Assembly (NCBI GenBank): GCA_008727115.1
Contig: CP044131.1
Span: 1,488,001 to 1,552,000, forward strand
DNA length: 64,000 bases
Origin: Comamonas testosteroni
Lineage (GTDB): Bacteria; Pseudomonadota; Gammaproteobacteria; Burkholderiales; Burkholderiaceae_C
Direction of reading: 5' to 3'
Below, piece after piece: positions 8,763 through 17,877 of this stretch (its first letter is position 1; every line of letters begins with the position of its first letter). The position numbers were made by a program, and so were the translations under genes. Under the pieces are notes generated by a model. It did no database searches, was not told the DNA's origin, and worked only from the letters and a program-made list of their open reading frames with translations.

Positions 8763-10151
8763 TCAGACGTGAAGCAGTGCAGCTTCTATGCTGGCACTGA
8801 TGTTCAAAATGGTGTCGTCGTGCATTGCCGCGTGCCAGATCATCAGTCCCATGGGGAGTTCGTCAGGGGTGTGGCAGGGCAGGGACAGGGCGCAGCCATC
8901 TAGCATGTTGACTACGCTGGTGTTGCGCAGCAGCAGTCCATTGACGCGGAAAAACTCTTCATCGCGTTGTTGGTCGGCTGCGGGGTCGATGCCGTTGGCT
9001 GGAGCGACAGAAGCAATGGTGGGGGCTGTGATTGGGGTGGTGGGAGAGAGCAGGGCGTCATAGCCGGCAATGGCGCTCTCCATCTTGGCAATCCAGCTTT
9101 TGCGCGCGGCCAGTAGATCCAGGTAGTCGGCGGCGCTCATGCTGGCACCTCGCTCTATGCGCGAGCGCACACGAGGGTCGTAGAGGGCTGCCTTGTCGGG
9201 GTCTTGCAGGTATTTGCGGTGCAAGGCGTAGCTCTCGGTGGGAGAGAAGCCGCCAATGACATTGACTCTGTCCAGCTCTTCGAGCTCTGGCAGGTCAATC
9301 CATTCAATCTGGGCGCCTGCCGCCTGCAAGTGGGCAATGCTGCGCTCGAAAGAGGTTTGGATTGCGGCTTCTGCCTGATCGAAAAAGAGAGTACGCGGCA
9401 CTGCGAGGCGGAATTGACCCAGGCTGCGCTCATCCTTGCTGACTTGGCGATCGGTCAGTATTTCATGCAGCAGCACTGCATCACGCACGCTGCGAGTGAT
9501 GGCGCAGGCGGTATCCAGGGTGGGGGAGAGCGGGACTGTCCCTTCAGTTGAAACCAGGCGAGCCGTGCTTTTGAAGCCCACCAGGCCGTTGAGCGCAGCA
9601 GGAATGCGGATGGAGCCACCGGTGTCCGAGCCCAGGGCCGCCCAGGCTGCGCCACTGGCTACGGATACTGCTGCCCCTGAAGAGGAGCCGCCAGGAATGC
9701 GCGCAGGTTGGGTGGGTGCGAGCTGAGGGTTGGCTGGGTGGCGGGCGTCCAGTGCAGCAGGCGTTCCGAAATGAGGATTGACGCCTACGCCGGAGAAGGC
9801 GAACTCCACCATGTGGGTGCGACCAATGATGGCGGCACCCGCAGCGCGCAGGCGGGCGACTGCTGTGGCGTCAGCGCTGGCAGCGGGGGCGTCCTGCAGA
9901 AGACGGGAGCTGGCGGCGCTGGTGGTGTTCTTGGTATCGAACAGGTCTTTGACGGAAATGGCCAAGCCAGCCAGCGCAGTGGTTTTTGGGGTCTCGGCTG
10001 CAGCCCAGCGAGCTTCATCGAAAAAAGTGCGGCTAAAAACGTGAGAGCACAAAGGGCTTTGCGCAGCAGCAATGCTCATTTGCATGAGGTTGGAGGCGCT
10101 TTGGCGGCCTTCGCGAATCTCGTGCGCTGCATGGGTGAGGTCGAATTGCAT
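8763..10151 (-). CDS. Amidase signature family protein
   Basis: Amidase of 462 residues with the Ser-cisSer-Lys triad of the family: Lys in AISVKDLFDTK, the first Ser in GGSSSGAAVSVASG, and the nucleophile region GSDTGGSIRIPAA. It resembles GatA but no gatB or gatC lies beside it, so a role in Asn/Gln-tRNA formation is unlikely. Some biosynthetic or catabolic amide hydrolysis is more probable, and the substrate cannot be read from sequence. It is divergent from rpsB; its start lies only 11 bp from the rpsB -10 box. Confidence 0.85.
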   Translation of the reverse strand: MQFDLTHAAHEIREGRQSASNLMQMSIAAAQSPLCSHVFSRTFFDEARWAAAETPKTTALAGLAISVKDLFDTKNTTSAASSRLLQDAPAASADATAVARLRAAGAAIIGRTHMVEFAFSGVGVNPHFGTPAALDARHPANPQLAPTQPARIPGGSSSGAAVSVASGAAWAALGSDTGGSIRIPAALNGLVGFKSTARLVSTEGTVPLSPTLDTACAITRSVRDAVLLHEILTDRQVSKDERSLGQFRLAVPRTLFFDQAEAAIQTSFERSIAHLQAAGAQIEWIDLPELEELDRVNVIGGFSPTESYALHRKYLQDPDKAALYDPRVRSRIERGASMSAADYLDLLAARKSWIAKMESAIAGYDALLSPTTPITAPTIASVAPANGIDPAADQQRDEEFFRVNGLLLRNTSVVNMLDGCALSLPCHTPDELPMGLMIWHAAMHDDTILNISASIEAALLHV

Positions 10152-10158
10152 GGCAGTG

Positions 10159-10167
10159 TGCTAAAAT
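10159..10167 (+). promoter_or_regulatory. Extended -10 promoter of rpsB-tsf
   Basis: TGCTAAAAT matches an extended -10 (TGn followed by TAAAAT at 10162-10167). No good -35 is visible. It would give an rpsB leader of about 205 nt. Confidence 0.55.
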
Positions 10168-10174
10168 TTTGCGG

Positions 10175-10380
10175 CTTTGCTAAGGGTTAGTCCGAGAGGA
10201 TTGACTTTGAAAGGCGCTGAAGGTGGTGGCTGCAACGAATTTTTCCGTCGTGGTTCCAGTTTTGGGGCTGGCAAGGTAAATACAAACCGGCCTATTCAAG
10301 GTGTTGTCTCTACTTCTCTCTTAAGAGAGTGGTTGCAATCATTGGGCCGGATTTTAGACCCAACCTTTGAGGTAATTAAC
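10175..10380 (+). promoter_or_regulatory. Long 5' leader of rpsB, possible autoregulatory region
   Basis: About 200 nt without a plausible gene. It contains a 14-bp perfect palindrome CTCTCTTAAGAGAG (10316-10329) and a second hairpin TTGGG...CCCAA close to the ribosome binding site TGAGGT. In E. coli S2 represses its own operon through the leader. A similar role here is inference, and no family model was searched. Confidence 0.4.
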
Positions 10381-11133
10381 ATGGCAGTAACAATGCGCGA
10401 GATGCTGGAAGCCGGCGTCCACTTTGGTCACCAAACTCGTTTCTGGAATCCCAAGATGGCTCCGTTCATCTTCGGTGCCCGTAACAAGATCCACATCATC
10501 AACCTGGAAAAGACTCTGCCGATGTTCCAGGAAGCCCAGAAGTTCGCCAAGCAGCTGACTGCTAACGGCGGCACCATCCTGATGGTGGGTACAAAGCGTC
10601 AAGCCCGTGAGCTGGTGGCTGAAGAAGCCAAGCGCGCAGGCGTGCCCTTCGTCGACCAGCGCTGGCTGGGCGGCATGCTGACCAACTTCAAGACCGTCAA
10701 GACCTCCATCAAGCGTCTGAAGGATATGAAGGCTCAGCAAGAAGCGGGTCTGGAATCCATGTCCAAGAAGGAACAGCTGATGTTCTCTCGTGAACTGGAA
10801 AAGCTGGAAAAGGATATCGGCGGTATTCAGGACATGAACGCCCTGCCCGACGCTATCTTCGTGATCGACGTGGGCTTCCACAAGATTGCTATCGCTGAAG
10901 CCAAGAAGCTGGGTATTCCTCTGGTTGGCGTGGTTGACTCCAACCACAACCCCGAAGGCATCGACTACGTGATTCCTGGTAACGACGACTCCGCCAAGGC
11001 TGTGCAACTGTACGCCCAAGGCATTGCCGACGCGATCCTGGAAGGCCGTGAAGCTCGTCTGAACGACGTGGTCAAGGCTGCCGCTGGTGAAGACGGCGAC
11101 GAATTCGTGGAAGTGGAAGAGTCCGCCGCCTAA
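10381..11133 (+). CDS. rpsB: 30S ribosomal protein uS2
   Basis: Primary 30S protein of 250 residues beginning [20 protein letters not shown], the conserved S2 N-terminus. Internal motifs include [31 protein letters not shown] and [21 protein letters not shown]. The ATG at 10381 is set by the ribosome binding site TGAGGT 10 bases upstream; the frame is open to 10177 but that stretch is leader, not protein. It is the first gene of the rpsB-tsf-pyrH-frr group. Confidence 0.98.
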   Translation: MAVTMREMLEAGVHFGHQTRFWNPKMAPFIFGARNKIHIINLEKTLPMFQEAQKFAKQLTANGGTILMVGTKRQARELVAEEAKRAGVPFVDQRWLGGMLTNFKTVKTSIKRLKDMKAQQEAGLESMSKKEQLMFSRELEKLEKDIGGIQDMNALPDAIFVIDVGFHKIAIAEAKKLGIPLVGVVDSNHNPEGIDYVIPGNDDSAKAVQLYAQGIADAILEGREARLNDVVKAAAGEDGDEFVEVEESAA

Positions 11134-11170
11134 GCGAAGTCCGGCTGCGCGACCGCATCGCGAGAAAAAG

Positions 11171-11197
11171 CGGGGCTCTGAGTAGCCCCGTTTTTTT
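11171..11197 (+). terminator. Terminator/attenuator between rpsB and tsf
   Basis: CGGGGCT (11171-11177), 6-nt loop, AGCCCCG (11184-11190), then seven T. A partial stop here would lower tsf relative to rpsB. Confidence 0.85.
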
Positions 11198-11241
11198 AGC
11201 CGGAATCCTGTAACCAATCGAACTGATATTGGAGAAATACG

Positions 11242-12135
11242 ATGGCAATTACTGCAAGCATGGTCGCTGAACTGCGCGCCAAGACCGACGCCCCCATGAT
11301 GGAATGCAAGAAGGCTCTGACCGAAGCTGGTGGCGATATGGCCAAGGCCGAAGAGCTGCTGCGCGTCAAGCTGGGTACCAAGGCTGGTAAGGCTGCATCC
11401 CGCGTGACTGCTGAAGGCGTTGTGGCTGCTTTCATCGAAGGCGACAAGGGCGGCCTGGTGGAAGTCAACAGCGAAACCGACTTCGTGTCCAAGAACGACA
11501 GCTTCATGGCCATGGCAAATGCCGCTGCCAAGCTGGTGGCTCTGAATAACCCCGCTGACCTGGACGCTCTGGGTGCTCTGGCTTACGAGCAAGACGGCTA
11601 CGGCCCCACTCTGGAAGACGTGCGTAAGGGCCTGATCGGTAAGATCGGCGAAAACATGTCCTTCCGCCGCTTCAAGGCTTTCAACAATGCTGGTCTGGCC
11701 GCCTACGTGCACGGCAGCCGCATTGGTGTGGTTGTTGAGTTCGACGGCGACGCTGCTGCTGCCAAGGATGTGGCAATGCACGTGGCTGCCATGAAGCCCG
11801 TTGCTGTGACTTCCGCTGACGTGCCCGCCGAGTTGATCGCCAAGGAGCGTTCCGTGGCTGAAGCTAAGGCTGCTGAGTCCGGCAAGCCCGCTGACATCGT
11901 CGCCAAGATGGTGGATGGTTCCGTGCAGAAGTTCCTGAAGGAAGTTTCCCTGGCTGACCAGGTCTTCGTGAAGGCTGCTGATGGCAAGCAAACCGTGGCT
12001 CAGATGCTCAAGGCTGCTAACACCAATGTGAAGGCATTCACCATGTTTGTGGTGGGTGAGGGCATTGAGAAGAAGGCCGACGACTTTGCAGCCGAAGTGG
12101 CTGCTCAGATGGCTGCTGCCAAGACTGGCGCTTAA
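11242..12135 (+). CDS. tsf: Elongation factor Ts
   Basis: Guanine nucleotide exchange factor for EF-Tu, 297 residues. It opens with the UBA-like N-terminal domain ([20 protein letters not shown], then ECKKAL) that carries the TDAPMM-CKKAL signature. The [13 protein letters not shown] signature and the core domains follow. Ribosome binding site TTGGAGAA precedes the ATG. The order rpsB-tsf-pyrH-frr is the common bacterial arrangement. Confidence 0.98.
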   Translation: MAITASMVAELRAKTDAPMMECKKALTEAGGDMAKAEELLRVKLGTKAGKAASRVTAEGVVAAFIEGDKGGLVEVNSETDFVSKNDSFMAMANAAAKLVALNNPADLDALGALAYEQDGYGPTLEDVRKGLIGKIGENMSFRRFKAFNNAGLAAYVHGSRIGVVVEFDGDAAAAKDVAMHVAAMKPVAVTSADVPAELIAKERSVAEAKAAESGKPADIVAKMVDGSVQKFLKEVSLADQVFVKAADGKQTVAQMLKAANTNVKAFTMFVVGEGIEKKADDFAAEVAAQMAAAKTGA

Positions 12136-12151
12136 ATCTAAGCTCCAACAA

Positions 12152-12183
12152 CAATCGCGGCCCAGAGCCGCGATTGATTTATT
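12152..12183 (+). terminator. Terminator between tsf and pyrH
   Basis: Perfect 10-bp stem CAATCGCGGC / GCCGCGATTG with loop CCAGA, followed by ATTTATT. Confidence 0.78.
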
Positions 12184-12227
12184 CCCCTCTCGTTTTCGTA
12201 TTTATTTAACTTCCCCGGAGAAACACC

Positions 12228-12950
12228 ATGTCCAACGCCATTCCAGCCCACAAGCGTATCTTGCTCAAGCTGTCGGGGGAGGCGTTAATGGGTGATGACC
12301 AGTTTGGCATCAACCGCGCAACGATTGAGCGCATGGTGGCTGAGATCGTGGAAGTGACCAAGGTCGGTGTTCAGGTCGCTGTAGTGATCGGTGGCGGAAA
12401 CATCTTCCGTGGTGTGGCTGGTGGATCTGCAGGCATGGACCGCGCTACGGCGGATTACATGGGCATGCTGGCTACTGTGATGAACTCGCTGGCCCTGGCT
12501 GATGCCATGGACAAGCAGGGTCTGACGGCTCGCGTGATGTCTGCCATTGGTATTGAGCAGGTGGTTGAGCCCTATGTGCGCCCCAAGGCGCTGCAATACT
12601 TGGAAGAGGGCAAGGTCGTGGTGTTTGCTGCTGGTACAGGCAACCCCTTCTTCACCACGGATACGGCTGCAGCTCTGCGCGGCGCAGAAATTGGCGCTGA
12701 AGTTGTGCTCAAGGCTACCAAAGTAGACGGTGTGTACACGGCTGATCCTGTCAAGGATCCCTCGGCCACTCGTTATGACAAGCTGGCTTTTGATGAAGCC
12801 ATTTCGCGCAATCTGGGCATCATGGATGCCACAGCGTTTGCCTTGTGCCGCGACCAGAAGCTGCCGATCCGTGTGTTCTCCATCGTGAAGCCAGGGGCAC
12901 TGAAGCGCGTGGTCATGGGTGAAGACGAAGGCACTCTGGTGTACGCTTGA
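12228..12950 (+). CDS. pyrH: UMP kinase
   Basis: Phosphorylates UMP to UDP in pyrimidine synthesis; hexameric amino-acid-kinase fold enzyme of 240 residues. Visible motifs are [13 protein letters not shown] at the N-terminus, [23 protein letters not shown] and [13 protein letters not shown]. Ribosome binding site CCGGAG precedes the ATG by 6 bases. It is separated from frr by 37 bp, so the two are probably co-transcribed. Confidence 0.98.
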   Translation: MSNAIPAHKRILLKLSGEALMGDDQFGINRATIERMVAEIVEVTKVGVQVAVVIGGGNIFRGVAGGSAGMDRATADYMGMLATVMNSLALADAMDKQGLTARVMSAIGIEQVVEPYVRPKALQYLEEGKVVVFAAGTGNPFFTTDTAAALRGAEIGAEVVLKATKVDGVYTADPVKDPSATRYDKLAFDEAISRNLGIMDATAFALCRDQKLPIRVFSIVKPGALKRVVMGEDEGTLVYA

Positions 12951-12987
12951 GCGTTTGCCGACATTGCCCCAGCAAAGGAACAAGAAC

Positions 12988-13548
12988 ATGACGATCGCTG
13001 AAATCAAGAACAATATCGAAACCAAGATGGGCCAGTCCCTCGAGGCGTTGAAGCACAACCTGTCTCGTGTGCGTACGGGTCGTGCCAATCCTGCACTGCT
13101 GGATGCCATTCACGTTGAATACTATGGCTCCATGGTTCCCCTGTCCCAGGTGGCCAATGTCTCCCTGCTGGACTCTCGCACTATCAGCGTGCAGCCCTGG
13201 GAAAAGAACATGGCTGCCAAGGTGGAGAAGGCCATCCGCGAAAGCGATCTGGGCCTGAACCCCGCCTCCATGGGTGACCTGATTCGTGTACCCATGCCTC
13301 CCATGAGCGAGGAGCGTCGCAAGGAAATGACCAAGCTGGCGCGTAACGAAGGTGAAAACGCCAAGATTGCGATCCGCAATCTTCGTCGTGACGCCAATGA
13401 AAGCGTGAAGCGCCTGGTCAAGGAAAAGGAAGCCTCTGAAGATGATCAGAAGCGCTCTGAAGCCGAAGTCCAGAAGCTGACTGATAAGCACATTGCTGAA
13501 GTCGATACGCTGGTGGCTTCCAAGGAACAGGACATCATGGCAGTCTGA
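12988..13548 (+). CDS. frr: Ribosome recycling factor
   Basis: Splits post-termination ribosomes with EF-G. It has 186 residues, the usual length, with [41 protein letters not shown] and the C-terminal long helices. The ATG at 12988 is preceded by AAAGGAA. The frame is open further upstream, overlapping pyrH, but homologues begin at this Met. Confidence 0.97.
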   Translation: MTIAEIKNNIETKMGQSLEALKHNLSRVRTGRANPALLDAIHVEYYGSMVPLSQVANVSLLDSRTISVQPWEKNMAAKVEKAIRESDLGLNPASMGDLIRVPMPPMSEERRKEMTKLARNEGENAKIAIRNLRRDANESVKRLVKEKEASEDDQKRSEAEVQKLTDKHIAEVDTLVASKEQDIMAV

Positions 13549-13571
13549 GTCTTGCCAAAGGACTTGCACTT

Positions 13572-14309
13572 TTGACATTCAAGAAAAACGGCGCGGTTCC
13601 GCGCCATATCGCCGTCATCATGGACGGCAATGGACGCTGGGCCAAGCGCCGACTGCTTCCGCGTATTGCAGGCCATAAGCAGGGTGTGGAGTCTTTGCGC
13701 CGCTGTGCTCGCGCCTGTGTCGAGCGTGGCGTGCAGGTGCTCACAGTGTTTGCGTTTTCTTCTGAGAACTGGAACAGGCCTCAGGAAGAGGTTTCCGGCC
13801 TCATGAGTCTGCTGGCCAATGCCTTGACCAAGGAAGTGGCTCAGCTCAGTCGGGATGGTGTGCGCTTGTACTTTGTCGGAGACCGCCAAGGTTTGAGCGA
13901 CAAGGTTCGCGATGGTTTGGCCGAGGCGGAGCGCATCACGGCTCATAACACGCGACTGGTTCTCAACGTGTGCTTCAACTATGGTGGGCGCTGGGATATT
14001 GCCCAGGCTGCGCAGAAGCTGGTTGCTCGGGGGCTGGAGCTGACTCCGGAGAACCTCGACAAGGCCATGGCCCTGCAACATGTGCCTGATCCCGATCTGA
14101 TGATTCGCACAGGCGGTGAAACCCGAATCAGCAACTTCTTGCTTTGGCAGGCGGCATACACTGAATTGTTCTTCAGCGATGCTCTCTGGCCTGACTTTGA
14201 CGAGGCTGCGCTGGATGAGGCCATTGCCGTGTTTGGTGGTAGAGAGCGCCGCTTTGGCCAGACTTCCGAGCAGATTCAAACATCATCCGTCGTCACTTTG
14301 ACGGCATAA
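13572..14309 (+). CDS. uppS: Undecaprenyl diphosphate synthase, TTG start
   Basis: cis-prenyltransferase that makes the C55 carrier for peptidoglycan and LPS. It has 245 residues, catalytic Asp in AVIMDGNGRWAKRR, then GHKQGVESLR, FAFSSENWNRP and DLMIRTGGETRISNFLLWQAAYTE (given in part). The start is a TTG at 13572 with AAGGA nine bases before it; no nearer ATG keeps the N-terminal strand. It lies 23 bp after frr and 15 bp before cdsA. Confidence 0.96.
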   Translation: MTFKKNGAVPRHIAVIMDGNGRWAKRRLLPRIAGHKQGVESLRRCARACVERGVQVLTVFAFSSENWNRPQEEVSGLMSLLANALTKEVAQLSRDGVRLYFVGDRQGLSDKVRDGLAEAERITAHNTRLVLNVCFNYGGRWDIAQAAQKLVARGLELTPENLDKAMALQHVPDPDLMIRTGGETRISNFLLWQAAYTELFFSDALWPDFDEAALDEAIAVFGGRERRFGQTSEQIQTSSVVTLTA

Positions 14310-14324
14310 TCCACAAGAGGTGCC

Positions 14325-15182
14325 ATGCTCAAGCAGCGCGTCATTACCGCCTTGATTTTGTTGGCAATTTTGCTGCCAGCGTTGTTCTATACAGGAAGCA
14401 CAGTGCCGTTTGCAGCGCTGATGCTGCTGTTCATGGCGGCTGGCGCCTGGGAGTGGGGGAGGCTCAACGGCTTTGCTCAGGCGGGCTCGATAGGTCTGGG
14501 GGCTCTTTGCACATTCTTGTGTGCTGCTTCTTGGTGGGCTGGCTGGCTGGATCAGTCCTTATCTACCGTTTGGCTGATCGCTGGCTCTTTGTGGGTGCTC
14601 GGTGGCGTGTTGCTCTTGCGTGCCGGAGTGGCTGGCTGGCCGCATATTCCTGGCGCTGTGCGCTTGATTGGTGGTGTGCTTGCCTTGTGGCTGGCCTGGA
14701 TGGCGGTGGTGCAGGCACGCAATATCGGCATCAATTTCCTGCTGTCGGTGCTGGTGCTGGTCTGGGTGGCGGACATTTTTGCTTACTTTGCGGGCCGCGC
14801 ATTTGGCCTCAAGTTCACCAAGAACAAGCTGGCTCCTTCCATCAGTCCCGGCAAAAGCTGGGAAGGTGTCTGGGGCGGCATGGCAGGTGTTGTCGTGTTG
14901 GCCTTGGTCTGGAGCTGGGCAGATCGCCACTATGGCTCCAATGTCTCAAGTTTCTATACGGTGCTGCAGTCGCGCGGAACCTGGTTCCTGCTGCTGGCTG
15001 CAGTGTTTATGGCTGCGATGAGTGTGGTGGGCGACCTGGTCGAATCCCTCATCAAGCGCAGCGTTGGTGTCAAGGACAGCAGCGGCTTGCTGCCCGGCCA
15101 TGGTGGTGTTTTGGATCGCATTGATGCCCTCCTGCCCACACTGCCGTTGGCAATGATGCTCTCATCCTTTGTGCATCCATGA
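14325..15182 (+). CDS. cdsA: Phosphatidate cytidylyltransferase
   Basis: Membrane enzyme that makes CDP-diacylglycerol for phospholipids. It has 285 residues with many hydrophobic helices and the C-terminal signature SVVGDLVESLIKRSVGVKDSS ... LPGHGGVLDRID, which holds the metal-binding acidic residues. AGAGGTG precedes the ATG. Its TGA overlaps the dxr start by 4 bp (ATGA), suggesting translational coupling. Confidence 0.96.
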   Translation: MLKQRVITALILLAILLPALFYTGSTVPFAALMLLFMAAGAWEWGRLNGFAQAGSIGLGALCTFLCAASWWAGWLDQSLSTVWLIAGSLWVLGGVLLLRAGVAGWPHIPGAVRLIGGVLALWLAWMAVVQARNIGINFLLSVLVLVWVADIFAYFAGRAFGLKFTKNKLAPSISPGKSWEGVWGGMAGVVVLALVWSWADRHYGSNVSSFYTVLQSRGTWFLLLAAVFMAAMSVVGDLVESLIKRSVGVKDSSGLLPGHGGVLDRIDALLPTLPLAMMLSSFVHP

Positions 15183-16357
15183 AGCAGAAAATCACGGTTC
15201 TGGGTTCAACCGGTTCCATCGGAACCAATACCCTGGATGTGGTGGCGCGCCACCTCGATCAATATGAAATCTTTGCACTGAGTGCATCCACGCAAGTGGA
15301 TCTCATGCTCAAGCAATGCGCTCAGTTCGCACCAAAATTTGCCGTGATGGCCAGCGCACCGCATGCGCTGCAGCTGGCAGAAAAATTGAAGCAAAATGAG
15401 CTTCAAACGCAGGTGCTGCAAGCGCAAGATGCTCTTGAAACCATAGCTTCTCACCCTGATGTCGATGCCGTCATGGGCGCGATCGTAGGGGCGGCTGGCC
15501 TGGCGCCATGCCTGGCTGCCGCCAAGGCGGGCAAGCGCTTGCTGTTGGCCAACAAGGAGGCGCTGGTCGTGGGCGGTGCGCTGTTCATGGACACCGTCAA
15601 ACGTCATGGCGCTACGCTGCTGCCCATCGATAGCGAGCACTCGGCCATCTTTCAGTGCCTGCCTGAAGACAGCAGTACCTGGGCGCAGCGCGTTGACTCC
15701 CTGCTGCTGACCGCATCGGGGGGGCCCTTCCGTCAGCGCGATCCGGCGACCCTATCCGAGATCACGCCAGAGCAGGCTTGCACACACCCCAATTTCTCCA
15801 TGGGGCGCAAGATTTCCGTGGACTCGGCCACCATGATGAACAAGGCGCTGGAGGTCATCGAGGCGCGCTGGCTGTTCAACATGCCGCCCGAGAAGATCAA
15901 GGTGGTGATTCACCCGCAGCAGATCGTGCACTCCATGGTGCAGTTCAAGGATTCTTCCGTGCTGGCACAGCTGGGTACGCCTGATATGCGCGTGCCTATT
16001 GCCTGTGGCCTGGCCTGGCCCGAGCGCATCGCCAGTGGTGCGCCTTTGCTCGATTTCGCACAACTGGCTGCGCTGACCTTTGAGGAAGCGGATGCCAAGC
16101 GTTTCCCGGGGCTGCACCTGTCCTGGCAGGCTCTGCGTGCCCCTGAAGGAACAACTGCGGTGCTTAACGCAGCGAATGAGGTGGCTGTCGCTGCATTTCT
16201 GGAGCGTCGCCTGTCGTTTGACCGGATTCATGCGGTCAACTTGCAGACGCTTGAGACGGTGCAGCCCGATGCTGTGACCAGTGTCGAGGACTTGATGGAG
16301 CTGGATGCACGTGCTCGTGAGCAGGCAAAGCGCGTTGCGGCGCAGTGGCAGCGCTGA
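15179..16357 (+). CDS. dxr: 1-deoxy-D-xylulose 5-phosphate reductoisomerase
   Basis: First committed step of the MEP isoprenoid pathway. It has 392 residues: NADPH-binding motif LGSTGSIGTNTLDV at the N-terminus, LLANKEALV, the metal/substrate site PIDSEHSAIFQCL, and SGGPFR. The product feeds UppS two genes upstream. The ATG overlaps the cdsA stop. Confidence 0.97.
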   Translation: MKQKITVLGSTGSIGTNTLDVVARHLDQYEIFALSASTQVDLMLKQCAQFAPKFAVMASAPHALQLAEKLKQNELQTQVLQAQDALETIASHPDVDAVMGAIVGAAGLAPCLAAAKAGKRLLLANKEALVVGGALFMDTVKRHGATLLPIDSEHSAIFQCLPEDSSTWAQRVDSLLLTASGGPFRQRDPATLSEITPEQACTHPNFSMGRKISVDSATMMNKALEVIEARWLFNMPPEKIKVVIHPQQIVHSMVQFKDSSVLAQLGTPDMRVPIACGLAWPERIASGAPLLDFAQLAALTFEEADAKRFPGLHLSWQALRAPEGTTAVLNAANEVAVAAFLERRLSFDRIHAVNLQTLETVQPDAVTSVEDLMELDARAREQAKRVAAQWQR

Positions 16358-16463
16358 GCGAAGTGAGCGCAGAGCAGTTTTAGATTAATCTTCAGCGTGC
16401 TCTTTGAGCTGAGCACGCTGCTGCAGTTGCTTTCCAAGTGCGGATGAGAATAAAGGAGTTCAA

Positions 16464-17834
16464 GTGTTGCTGACGGTTGTGGCTTTCATCGTGGCGCTTG
16501 GTGTCCTGATCGCTGTGCATGAGTGGGGGCACTATCGTGTTGCCGTGGCCTGTGGTGTCAAGGTTCTTCGATATTCCGTAGGCTTTGGTAAGCCCCTGCT
16601 GCGCTGGGTGAGTAAGAAGTCGGGAACGGAGTATGTGATCGCTGCATTGCCGCTGGGTGGCTATGTGCGCATGCTCGATGAGCGTGAAGGACCTGTGAGC
16701 CCGGAAGAAAAGCATCTGGCCTTTAATAACCAGCCTTTGCGCTCTCGCGCTGCCATTGTGGCTGCAGGGCCGGTGGCGAATCTGGTGCTGGCCATTGCCT
16801 TGCTGGCTCTGGTGAACTGGATAGGCTCCAGCGAGCCAGCTGCGCGGCTGGCTGCACCGCCCGCTGGTAGCTTGTTGCAGAAAGCGGGTGTGCAGAGCGG
16901 TGATTGGGTGCAACGTGTCTCGGTGGCTGATCAGGAGTGGCAACCAGTACGAGCACTGGGAGATCTGCGCTGGCTGGTGACGACGGCCGCCATTGAGGGG
17001 GAATCACTGAGGCTGGAAGTGGCGGGGCAGGTCAATGGTGCCTCGCGTGTTGTGTCATTGGATCTGGCATCACTGCAGCAAAAAGAGCCGGACGCAGCAT
17101 TTTTTGAAAAAGTAGGCCTGCAGGGGGCCTGGAGTCGTCCCGTCATTGAAGAAGTGGTTGCTGGCGGCCCGGCAGAAAAGGCGGGCTTGCAAAAAGGCGA
17201 TGTCTTGCTGAGCATTGATGGTCAGGCTGCGCTGGACGGAGCTCAGGCCCGAGCCATGATTCGAGCGGCTGGCGCGAGCGGGGCCGTGCACGAGCAAGTC
17301 TGGGTTTTGCAAAGGGCGGGTCAGCGATTGACATTGGCCGTACTCCCTGAAATGTTGCCAGCCCAAGGCGGACAGCCTGCTGCTGCCCGAGTGAATGCGT
17401 TTATCGGCAGCCAGCCAGAGATGGTGCTGGTGCGCCGAGGGTTTCTGGATGGCTTGAGTGCAGGTGTGCAAAAGACCTGGGAGCTGTCTTCCATGACGCT
17501 TCGCATGATGGGGCGAATGCTGATTGGGCAAGCCTCACTCAAAAATATCAGCGGCCCTTTGACGATTGCGGATTACGCAGGCAAATCTGCCAGCATGGGT
17601 CTGGTGCAGTATTTGTCATTTCTGGCACTCATCAGCATCAGTCTGGGCGTACTCAACCTGCTACCATTGCCCGTTCTCGATGGTGGGCACCTGATGTATT
17701 ATCTTTGGGAAGGTCTGACGGGGCGCAGCGTCCCGGATATCTGGGCTGAAAGGCTGCAGCGCGCAGGCGTGGCAGTCATCCTGCTAATGATGTCAGTCGC
17801 CTTTTTCAACGATGTCAACCGGCTCTGGGGCTAA
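16464..17834 (+). CDS. rseP: Site-2 intramembrane zinc protease RseP
   Basis: Inner-membrane protease that cleaves anti-sigma factor in the envelope stress response. It has 456 residues with the HEWGH zinc motif at about residues 19-23, PDZ domains in the middle (PVIEEVVAGGPAEKAGLQKGDV is one carboxylate-binding loop, shown in part), and the C-terminal LNLLPLPVLDGGHL motif with the third zinc ligand. The start is GTG at 16464 with AAAGGAG upstream. About 45 bp separate it from bamA. Confidence 0.96.
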   Translation: MLLTVVAFIVALGVLIAVHEWGHYRVAVACGVKVLRYSVGFGKPLLRWVSKKSGTEYVIAALPLGGYVRMLDEREGPVSPEEKHLAFNNQPLRSRAAIVAAGPVANLVLAIALLALVNWIGSSEPAARLAAPPAGSLLQKAGVQSGDWVQRVSVADQEWQPVRALGDLRWLVTTAAIEGESLRLEVAGQVNGASRVVSLDLASLQQKEPDAAFFEKVGLQGAWSRPVIEEVVAGGPAEKAGLQKGDVLLSIDGQAALDGAQARAMIRAAGASGAVHEQVWVLQRAGQRLTLAVLPEMLPAQGGQPAAARVNAFIGSQPEMVLVRRGFLDGLSAGVQKTWELSSMTLRMMGRMLIGQASLKNISGPLTIADYAGKSASMGLVQYLSFLALISISLGVLNLLPLPVLDGGHLMYYLWEGLTGRSVPDIWAERLQRAGVAVILLMMSVAFFNDVNRLWG

Positions 17835-17877
17835 TTTTTACCGCTACGGTAGGCCGCATTCGCGGCCATTTCCACTC

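Noticed and set aside
8763-10151. Amidase as GatA of the tRNA amidotransferase
   Set aside because: No gatB or gatC is adjacent, and the protein lacks clear GatA-specific context; left as a general amidase.
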